Assembly (NCBI GenBank): GCA_016649455.1
Contig: JAENXO010000030.1
Coordinates: 1 to 12,117, forward strand
Length of the DNA stretch: 12,117 bases
DNA from: Gemmatimonadota bacterium
GTDB lineage: Bacteria; Gemmatimonadota; Gemmatimonadetes; Palauibacterales; Palauibacteraceae
Direction of reading: 5' to 3'
A program made the position numbers and the translations under genes. This document shows, piece by piece, positions 7,088 to 12,117 of this stretch. A model generated the notes under the pieces. That model was not told the DNA's origin, ran no database searches, and saw only the letters and a program-made list of their open reading frames with translations. Every line of letters starts with the position of its first letter. The first letter of the stretch is position 1.

Positions 7088-7465
7088 TTCTCCGGTCTTT
7101 GCCCACCGTGGCGATGGAGTCATGCACCGGGCGCGAGGCGCCCGTCCCCACCCGCTTCACGGGAGGACCCGAGCGCCAGTTTCCGGATGCACCGAGGGCC
7201 CGATCGCAGTCCCCCGCGTCAGGCCCTCGCGCACGCTTCAGAAGGTGTGTCCTTGACGGTTCGGCGCGCCTTCAAGCAGCGTTCCCATCCACGCCGATCC
7301 ACCGCTTATCCCTACGCGGTTGGACAAGGAATAGTATACGGTTTTCGGGGGTCGGGCGCAAGCTTTTGCGGCCCGATTTAGAGGTTCCGTAACTACAATA
7401 AATGCAGCAACTTACAGGCGTACATCTCGTGCGTATTATAAGTTCTTGCAAACGAACGATTTACA

Positions 7466-7479
7466 GGGCGCCAGCGCCC
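7466..7479 (-). terminator. Candidate terminator hairpin for the YgjP-type gene
   Basis: GGGCGC and GCGCCC are separated by two bases, giving a 5-bp stem with a 4-nt loop in RNA. On the minus strand it starts about 30 nt after the stop codon and runs into TGTAAATCGTT, which is only moderately T-rich. Confidence 0.4.
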
Positions 7480-7508
7480 CCGGTTCTTGTCCTCCGAGAG
7501 GCGCCCGT

Positions 7509-8270
7509 CTACAGGCCCAGCTCCCCCTGCTCCACCCGCCGCACCTCCGCCCGAACCGGCTCCCGGCTCAGCTCCTTGCGATGCGCCTGCCAGCCGGGCA
7601 TATGCAGGTCCATGAGCTCGTAGAACCTGGCGTTGTGGTTGGCCTCGAGCAGGTGAACCAGCTCGTGCACGACGATGTACTCGAGCAGCTCCGGTGACCG
7701 GGTGGCGAGCTCGGTATTCAGGCGGATCGTGCGCTTCGCAGGCGTGCAGCTCCCCCACCGGGTCTTCATGCGCCGCACCTGGAATCGCTCCACTTTCACT
7801 CCGAGCCGCGGCTCCCAGCGCTCGAGCAGCGGGGGCACGGCCGTCCGGACCTGCTCGCGATACCAGGTCTCGACCAGGGCTCGCCGCCCTTCCCTGGGCG
7901 TACGCGGTCGAACCTGGAGCAGCAGCCGATCGTGATTCAACTCGACGGAGGGTGGCCCGACGCGCTCGGACACCGCCAACAGACAGGGCTTCCCCCACAC
8001 CTCGTGGCTCTCCCCGTCGATGTACTTGAGTTCGACGCGGGGTCCCGCGGGCGGCGCCTGGCGCGCCTGTTCCCGCATCCATGCCTGCTGCTTCCGGATC
8101 CAGTCGAGCTTCGAGATCGCGAAGGCGCGGATCGTCTTGAGACTCGCGCGCTTCGGGGCGGAGATCCGCACCCGGCCCAGCGGCGGCTGCACGGTCAGGT
8201 TGATGTTCTTGACCCGCTTGCGGACCACTTCCACCGTGATGTCGCCCAGCACGATCTGAGTAGACTCCAT
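7509..8270 (-). CDS. YgjP-type zinc-dependent metallopeptidase
   Basis: The product is 253 residues from the ATG at 8270. Another ATG at 8288 adds six residues; neither has a clear ribosome site, and I prefer the one where family similarity seems to begin (the G-D-I-T-V-E-V-V-R-K-R segment). The zinc site is H202-E203-x-x-H206 with H212 as the likely third ligand, in the family pattern H-E-L-V-H-L-L-E-x-N-H. A hallmark R-W-G-S-C lies at 171-175. The N-terminal ~70 residues carry the V-R-I-S-A-P and I-x-x-F-A-I-S-K-L-x-W-I-R segments typical of the family. Length is normal. Members often sit beside type I restriction-modification genes; none is in this window, so it is an orphan here. It is predicted to be cytoplasmic. 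Substrate is unknown. Confidence 0.88.
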   Translation of the reverse strand: MESTQIVLGDITVEVVRKRVKNINLTVQPPLGRVRISAPKRASLKTIRAFAISKLDWIRKQQAWMREQARQAPPAGPRVELKYIDGESHEVWGKPCLLAVSERVGPPSVELNHDRLLLQVRPRTPREGRRALVETWYREQVRTAVPPLLERWEPRLGVKVERFQVRRMKTRWGSCTPAKRTIRLNTELATRSPELLEYIVVHELVHLLEANHNARFYELMDLHMPGWQAHRKELSREPVRAEVRRVEQGELGL

Positions 8271-8428
8271 CTCTGCACGGTCGCACATCCGGTGTGCGGG
8301 AGAAAGAGAGATCGCCGCGCGGCGCGGCCCAGTTCGCGTTCATGGTGGTCGACAAGAAGCAGGGCTGGGCGAACAACTTCGAGGAAGTCGTCATCGTGAC
8401 GCACGGGAGCTACTTCGGGGACATCTAG
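8264..8428 (+). pseudogene. Small coding-like remnant ending at TAG 8426
   Basis: The frame is open from 8264 to the TAG at 8426-8428. From the ATG at 8342 it gives 28 codons, of which 27 end in G or C, which matches real genes of this window. The peptide reads like a compact domain end: M-V-V-D-K-K-Q-G-W, then F-E-E-V-V-I-V-T-H-G-S-Y-F-G-D-I. No ribosome site precedes 8342, and the frame's 5' side overlaps the start of the minus-strand metallopeptidase. It is either the broken C-terminus of a lost gene or a chance frame. I do not recognise the family. Confidence 0.3.
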
Positions 8429-8510
8429 CGGCTGAAGCCGGACGCGGTCGTTCCCGTTGACCGCCCGTTGACCCCGCCAGCCAGCTTCCGGGTGCCACTC
8501 AGGGCTACCC

Positions 8511-8515
8511 GGAGG
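8511..8515 (+). promoter_or_regulatory. Ribosome binding site GGAGG deciding a GTG start at 8522
   Basis: GGAGG lies 6 nt before the in-frame GTG at 8522 but 15 nt before the in-frame ATG at 8531. The spacing favours GTG as the start of the Uma2 gene. The ATG at 8520 is out of frame. Confidence 0.65.
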
Positions 8516-8521
8516 TACAAT

Positions 8522-9076
8522 GTGGAACCTATGGCGCTCCCACAGATCACCTGGCAGGACGTCCAGCAGCTCCCGGACGACGGCAGACGCCGTGAGGCGA
8601 TCGAAGGGGAGCTGTACGTGACACGGGCTCCTTCCTTCCGCCACCAGCGGATCTCCCAGCGACTCGAACAGGCCCTCCATGATCTGCTCGAAGTTCCGGG
8701 GCGCGGAACAGTCGTTCACGCGCCGATTGGCGTCGAGTTCCCCGCTACCGAAGAGGGCGTGCAGCCGGACATCATCTTCGTGTCGACGGCGCGGCGCGGG
8801 ATCATCTGCGACGAAGGGATTCGCGGCGCCCCCGACCTCGTGATCGAAATTCTGTCTCCGACCACGGCCCGACGGGATCGCGGTGTGAAACGCCGCCTCT
8901 ACGAACGCCAGGGCGTGTCCGTGTACTGGATCGTGGAGCCGGATGCGGCTGCGGTCGAGGTCTGGACCTTCGGAGCCGAGCCCCGGCACGGTCGTTACAT
9001 GGACATGCTTCCCGTCACTCTCGCGGGTGAACAGATCTGTGAAATCAACCTCGCGGAGGTATTCCGACCGGACTGA
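8522..9076 (+). CDS. Uma2-family (DUF820) PD-(D/E)xK nuclease-fold protein
   Basis: The product is 184 residues from GTG 8522. The family architecture is complete: an R-R-E-A-I-E-G-E-L segment near 23-31, H-x-x-I-S at 41-45, and V-x-F-P at 71-74. Then come P-D-I-I-F-V (82-87), G-A-P-D-L-V-I-E-I-L-S-P (102-113), and K123 in V-K-R-R-L-Y, followed by Y-W-I-V-E-P (135-140). D83, E109 and K123 fit the catalytic triad of the PD-(D/E)xK fold. Uma2 proteins are very abundant in cyanobacteria and are present in other phyla, often as many paralogs. They are annotated as putative endonucleases, but a biological role is not settled. No partner gene or antitoxin is adjacent. Two hairpins follow: one straddles the stop (TCCGACC 9063-9069 with GGTCGGA 9080-9086) and the other is palindromic element B. 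Confidence 0.88.
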   Translation: MEPMALPQITWQDVQQLPDDGRRREAIEGELYVTRAPSFRHQRISQRLEQALHDLLEVPGRGTVVHAPIGVEFPATEEGVQPDIIFVSTARRGIICDEGIRGAPDLVIEILSPTTARRDRGVKRRLYERQGVSVYWIVEPDAAAVEVWTFGAEPRHGRYMDMLPVTLAGEQICEINLAEVFRPD

Positions 9077-9086
9077 GCAGGTCGGA
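9063..9086 (+). terminator. Hairpin straddling the Uma2 stop codon
   Basis: A 7-bp perfect stem, TCCGACC with GGTCGGA, has the stop codon in its 10-nt loop. There is no T-run directly after it. It may act together with the palindrome 13 nt further on. Confidence 0.35.
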
Positions 9087-9098
9087 GCGCTTCAAGAA

Positions 9099-9134
9099 AC
9101 GTTTCCGCGGAAACGTTCTTCGCAGTCTGATCAC
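9099..9134 (+). repeat. Palindromic intergenic element, copy B
   Basis: A perfect 20-nt palindrome AACGTTTCCGCGGAAACGTT (9098-9117 when counted with its outer A) is followed by CTTCGCAGTCTGATCAC. It matches copy A (3852-3887) at 31 of 36 positions. It starts 22 nt after the Uma2 stop and lies about 270-300 nt upstream of the GAF-MFP start. As RNA it would form an 8-bp stem with a CGCG loop followed by CTTC, so a terminator role for Uma2 is possible but does not explain the conserved right-hand box. Confidence 0.7.
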
Positions 9135-9235
9135 CTGCCGGGCGCAGGCATTCAGGCCGGACTGACCTCCCCCGTCCGCGCCAGCTCGCCGACCCCGCTC
9201 CGGCCGCCGCCGGAGTGCTCAGCCTTGCCCATGTA

Positions 9236-9259
9236 CCATGTTTCTGCCCATGTTTCTGC
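9236..9259 (+). repeat. Tandem repeat, two perfect 12-bp units
   Basis: CCATGTTTCTGC occurs twice head to tail, at 9236-9247 and 9248-9259, preceded by a partial CCATGTA (9229-9235). It lies about 145-165 nt upstream of the GAF-MFP start. One turn-and-a-bit spacing could place two regulator sites on nearly the same DNA face. Confidence 0.6.
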
Positions 9260-9260
9260 A

Positions 9261-9278
9261 CCTCTCAGACATGTGAGG
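9261..9278 (+). promoter_or_regulatory. Imperfect palindrome upstream of the GAF-MFP operon
   Basis: CCTC-T-CA-GACA-TG-T-GAGG is symmetric except for one T-T pair and the central four bases. It follows the 12-bp tandem repeat directly. It could be an operator; this is inferred from symmetry and position alone. The remainder of 9279-9402 shows no gene or clear promoter. Confidence 0.3.
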
Positions 9279-9402
9279 ACTGAGCGCGCGAATCGCACCA
9301 CTCTCGGAGCGACCGCGTCGCATCCTCTCCGCTGTCCCACGGCCCTCCGTTTCGGGACAGACGGCGAGCTTGCTGCGGTCGATCGGAAAGATCTTCTGAT
9401 AC

Positions 9403-11295
9403 GTGACCTTCAGCTCCGACCAACTTCGCCTTCTGCACCAGGCCGGGCTCGATTTCAACTCGACGCTCGAGCTCGCCGAGCTGCTCCCCCGGGTGTTCGA
9501 CCGGGTAATGGAGGATCTCGACGCGGAAGCGGGATCGATCTGGCTTCGACAGGGAGACTCGCTGGTATGTGAGCTCGCGCGCGGACCGGTGAGCGATCGC
9601 ATCCAGGGGATGGAGCTTCCCTGGGGAGCCGGCATCGTCGGCGACGTCGGCCGACGCGGCGAGCCGGAGCTGGTCGCGGACGCCACCGACGACCCCCGCT
9701 TCGTCCACCAGGTGGACGAGGCCACGGGCTTCACGACCCGTTCCATGGTGGCCGCGCCCCTGGTAGCCAAGGGCGAGGTGCTGGGCGTGTTCCAGCTGAT
9801 CAACCGGCGGTCCGGCGACGGGCGCTTCGACGAGAGCCAGCGCGACCTGCTGCAGGCGCTGGGCTCGACGGCCGGACTCGCGTTGCACAACGCCCGGCTC
9901 ATGGACGCGGAGAAGCGGGCGCGCGACCTGAAGGCCCTGCTCGGTATCAGCCGCGAGATCAACGCGACGCTCGAGGTCGAGCGGCTCGTGCTGTCGGTGG
10001 TGAACCTGGCCAGCCAGGCGCTGTCCTACGACCGGGCGGCGATCGCCCTCGACGAGGGTGGCGAACCGCTCGTCAGGGCGATCTCCGGGCAGGAGACCGT
10101 GGACCCGAAGGCCGAGGACGCGAAGTCGCTCACCGCCCTGGTCACCTGGCTGCTCGAGCGCGCCGACACCACGTACGTCGAGGACGTCACGGCCGACACG
10201 GACGAGGCGCGCGGCTTCAGGAATGCGTTCGGCGACTATCTCGAGCGCCGCGGCGTTCGCTCGCTGGCGCTCTTGCCGTTGAAGGACGAGCAGGGCCGGC
10301 TCGGGGCCTTCTACATGGAGTCCTCCTCGCCCGCCTTCCTCGGCGACAGCGGACTCGAGGCGTCCGAACTGCTGTCCAACCAGGTCTCGGTGGCGCTCCG
10401 GAACGCGGAGCTGTACAGCCAGACGCCGTTCATCGGCCTCCTGCAACCGATCGCCGAGTGGCGCGGCCGGCTCGTCGGCATGTCCGGCCGCCGCATGGCC
10501 GCGCGCTACGGCGTCCCTGCCTTCCTGTTGATCGCCGCGGCGATGTTTCCATGGAAGCAGCGGACCAGCGCGCAGCAGGCGGAACTGCTGCCGGCCGGCC
10601 GGATGCCGGTGCGGGCCACGGTCGGCGGACTCGTGACGCAGGTCCTCGTCGATGAAGGGGACCAGCTGGAAGCGGGAGCGGTGCTCGCCGTGCTGCGCGA
10701 TGACGAGCTCGACATCAGTCTGAGCGAGGCCCAGGCCGGCCACGCGACCGCCGTCCGCACCGCCGCGTCCGCGCGGGCCCGCGGAGATGAGTCGGCCGCG
10801 CGGGTGGCCCAGATCACGGCAGATGAACTCGCCGGCCGAGTCGGTCTGCTCTCCGAGCAGGTCGGGCGTACCCGGCTACGGGCGCCGCTGAAGGGTGTCG
10901 TGCTCACCATGCGACCCTGGGAGCGGATCGGCGAATGGCTGGACGCGGGAGAGACTTTCATCCTGCTCGGCAGCACCGACGACCTGGAGCTCGAGGCGCG
11001 CGTTCCGCAGCGGCACATCGATCGGGTCCGGGTCGGCCAGGAAGTGCGGCTCAAGGTGGAGGCGCGACCGGAGAACACGTTCGTCGCCGGGGTCACGGAG
11101 ATCGCGCCGCAGGCTGAGCCGGGCGAGGGGGACGCCGAGCCCACCTTCGTCGTGCGGGCAAGGATCGACAACTCGGAGGAGCTGCTGCGTCCCGGGATGC
11201 AGGCACGGGCGAAGATCGTCGGGGATCGTCGCCCGCTCGGCTGGATCGTCATCCGTCCCCTGGTGGAATGGATGCAACTCCGTTTCTGGCGCTGA
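9403..11295 (+). CDS. GAF-GAF-transmembrane-membrane fusion protein (HlyD/RND adaptor) hybrid
   Basis: The product is 630 residues. The start is GTG at 9403, because a stop lies two codons upstream (9397-9399). GAF domain 1 covers about 5-165, with G-I-V-G-D-V and a V-A-A-P-L-V core, and a Q-L-I-N strand near 131-134. GAF domain 2 covers about 175-340, with L-P-L-K-D-E-Q-G-R-L-G near 291-301. A short basic linker leads to a hydrophobic stretch at 369-384, the likely membrane anchor. Residues 390-610 form an MFP: lipoyl-type segments V-G-G-L-V-T-Q-V-L-V-D-E-G-D (407-420) and L-R-A-P-L-K-G-V-V-L (492-501), a very short helical hairpin (about 438-488), and a barrel with R-P-G-M-Q-A-R-A-K-I near the end. 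Topology would put the GAF sensors in the cytoplasm and the adaptor in the periplasm. The next MFP gene starts 10 nt downstream, so the two form an operon. Confidence 0.88.
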   Translation: MTFSSDQLRLLHQAGLDFNSTLELAELLPRVFDRVMEDLDAEAGSIWLRQGDSLVCELARGPVSDRIQGMELPWGAGIVGDVGRRGEPELVADATDDPRFVHQVDEATGFTTRSMVAAPLVAKGEVLGVFQLINRRSGDGRFDESQRDLLQALGSTAGLALHNARLMDAEKRARDLKALLGISREINATLEVERLVLSVVNLASQALSYDRAAIALDEGGEPLVRAISGQETVDPKAEDAKSLTALVTWLLERADTTYVEDVTADTDEARGFRNAFGDYLERRGVRSLALLPLKDEQGRLGAFYMESSSPAFLGDSGLEASELLSNQVSVALRNAELYSQTPFIGLLQPIAEWRGRLVGMSGRRMAARYGVPAFLLIAAAMFPWKQRTSAQQAELLPAGRMPVRATVGGLVTQVLVDEGDQLEAGAVLAVLRDDELDISLSEAQAGHATAVRTAASARARGDESAARVAQITADELAGRVGLLSEQVGRTRLRAPLKGVVLTMRPWERIGEWLDAGETFILLGSTDDLELEARVPQRHIDRVRVGQEVRLKVEARPENTFVAGVTEIAPQAEPGEGDAEPTFVVRARIDNSEELLRPGMQARAKIVGDRRPLGWIVIRPLVEWMQLRFWR

Positions 11296-11305
11296 GGAGC
11301 CGAAC

Positions 11306-12117
11306 ATGATCGACAACAGGGCGGCGAAGCGGCGCGGGGCATGGATCGGCTTCGCCCTGTTCGGGGCGATGCTGTCCGCGGGCTGCGCCCGCGAGATCGG
11401 CTCCGACGTCGGCGACGAGTCGGCGCAGCCGGGCGCGGACGCGTCGCGGGTCACGGTCGCGCTCGCCGCGGCCTTGCCGGACGCCCGACGGACGTTTCAG
11501 ACCAACCTCTATTCCGAGCTCGATGCCGACCTGTACAGCCGGCTGATGGTGGAGGAGACAGCCGGGGTCGGAATCCCGGTCACGGCCATCCACGTCGAGC
11601 TCGGCGACCGGGTGGCCGAGGGTCGCCTGCTCGCCACCCTCGAGGCCTCGGATGCCCGCCTCGAGGTCCAGGCCGCCGATCCGGAAGCGGAGATCGCTGC
11701 CTCGAACCTCCACCGGGTCGAGGAGCTGGCGAGCAGCGGCGCGGTGTCGCAGACCGAGCGCGAGGACGCCCTGCTGCGCAGCCGAACCGCGGACGCGGCC
11801 CTGGCCAAGGCCCGGCTCAATCTCTCCCGCACCGAGGTCAGGGCGCCGTTCGCGGGCGTGATTTCCCGGCGTTACGTGCGGGTGGGAGACATCGTCGATG
11901 ACGAGACGCCGCTGTTCCGGGTCACGGCGATGGCGCCCCTGCGGGCCCGTCTCCTGGTCCCGGAATCCGAGGTCGCCGAGTTCGCCCGGGGCGCCCCGGT
12001 GCGGCTCGTCGCGGCGGACGGATCGGAGGGGATCGCGGAGGTGATCCTCCTCAGCCCGACCACGGATCCCGGCAGCGGCACGCGCGAGGTGATCGTCGAG
12101 CTGACCAGGGTGGGAGA
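11306..12117 (+). CDS. Lipoprotein membrane fusion protein (efflux adaptor), 3' partial
   Basis: The frame runs from the ATG at 11306 without a stop to the window end, giving 270 codons. GAGGAG (11294-11299) lies 6 nt before the start, and the previous stop is 10 nt upstream, so the gene is cotranscribed with the GAF-MFP hybrid. The N-terminus has basic residues, a hydrophobic stretch and Cys27 preceded by S-A-G, a likely lipobox. Lipoyl halves are G-I-P-V-T-A-I-H-V-E-L-G-D-R-V-A-E-G (89-106) and V-R-A-P-F-A-G-V-I-S-R (178-188), followed by V-G-D-I-V. Between them is a short helical hairpin containing L-A-S-S-G-A-V-S (141-148). A beta-barrel with V-P-E-S-E-V follows (218-223), then the start of the membrane-proximal part. 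This is the normal RND/ABC adaptor order. The missing 3' end and the transporter should lie downstream. Confidence 0.88.
   Translation, partial: MIDNRAAKRRGAWIGFALFGAMLSAGCAREIGSDVGDESAQPGADASRVTVALAAALPDARRTFQTNLYSELDADLYSRLMVEETAGVGIPVTAIHVELGDRVAEGRLLATLEASDARLEVQAADPEAEIAASNLHRVEELASSGAVSQTEREDALLRSRTADAALAKARLNLSRTEVRAPFAGVISRRYVRVGDIVDDETPLFRVTAMAPLRARLLVPESEVAEFARGAPVRLVAADGSEGIAEVILLSPTTDPGSGTREVIVELTRVG

Larger units (their letters stand above)
7036..7508. other. Gene-free convergent interval with an AT-rich island
   Basis: This lies between the stops of the DUF1254 (+) and YgjP-type (-) genes. It holds the hairpin at 7053-7087, a 13-bp direct repeat TCCTTGACGGTTC (7078-7090 and 7250-7262), and an AT-rich stretch from about 7320 to 7465. 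By hand count 7381-7440 is about 42% GC, far below the surroundings. The AT-rich stretch contains TATACT (minus, 7333-7338) and TATAAT (minus, 7435-7440) boxes without good -35 partners. No coding frame longer than a few dozen codons looks real. Confidence 0.45.

Noticed and set aside
7204..7212. TCGCAGTC as a partial copy of the element's right-hand box
   Set aside because: Only eight bases match and no palindrome is next to it; expected by chance.
8195..8989. Minus-strand frame of 264 codons covering the Uma2 gene
   Set aside because: It is antisense to a complete Uma2 domain with a good ribosome site and overlaps the metallopeptidase start.
9265..10743. Minus-strand open frame of 492 codons antisense to the GAF-MFP gene
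   Set aside because: It is a shadow of G/C third-position bias: the peptide is rich in Arg, His, Gly and Gln without any domain pattern, while the plus strand has clear GAF and MFP motifs.
11341..11901. Plus-strand frame of 186 codons inside the second adaptor gene
   Set aside because: Arg/Gly-rich shadow; the frame starting at 11306 carries the lipobox and both lipoyl halves and is open to the window end.
1..12117. tRNA, rRNA, CRISPR array, insertion sequence or integrase
   Set aside because: I looked for T-loop signatures, regularly spaced repeats, terminal inverted repeats and recombinase motifs and found none that hold up.

Overview
The window is GC-rich DNA with strong G/C preference at third codon positions, so most long antisense frames are shadows. 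It reads as a bacterial chromosome segment from a double-membrane organism: there are predicted lipoproteins, two efflux-type membrane fusion proteins (MFPs), and many good GGAGG-type ribosome sites. The glycine-run lipoprotein, the IPT/TIG-like exported protein and the general gene style suggest Gemmatimonadota or a related GC-rich phylum. That placement is inference, because there is no rRNA or marker gene in the window. No tRNA, rRNA, CRISPR array, transposase or integrase was found.

Layout. 1-831 (+): the 3' part of an IPT/TIG-like secreted protein. 1074-1754 (+): a glycine-rich predicted lipoprotein of unknown function, followed by a strong hairpin terminator shared with the convergent gene. 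1878-3732 (-): a tight cluster in the order Isf-like flavoprotein, NADPH-dependent FMN reductase-like protein (4-nt GTGA overlap), then an uncharacterised beta-repeat protein. 3917-5215 (-): a cytoplasmic von Willebrand factor A (VWA) protein with an intact MIDAS. 5605-7035 (+): a DUF1254/DUF1214 lipoprotein, divergent from the VWA gene. 7036-7508: a gene-free convergent interval with a hairpin, a 13-bp direct repeat and an AT-rich island. 7509-8270 (-): a YgjP-type zinc metallopeptidase. 8264-8428 (+): a small coding-like remnant. 8522-9076 (+): a Uma2/DUF820 nuclease-fold protein. 9403-12117 (+): an operon of a GAF-GAF-transmembrane-MFP fusion and a second, lipoprotein MFP that runs off the window.

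How the genes may work together. The last two genes look like the start of an efflux or secretion operon in which cytoplasmic GAF sensors are physically joined to a periplasmic adaptor; the transporter should lie just beyond position 12117. The two flavoproteins are translationally coupled and probably act in one redox process. The remaining genes look like independent accessory units.

The most unusual non-coding signal is a 36-bp intergenic element present twice (3852-3887 and 9099-9134). It matches at 31 of 36 positions, is built of a perfect palindrome plus a conserved right-hand box, and its palindrome centre differs between copies in a way that keeps both copies self-complementary. It is the best candidate here for something undescribed. 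The GAF-MFP fusion is the best protein-level candidate.
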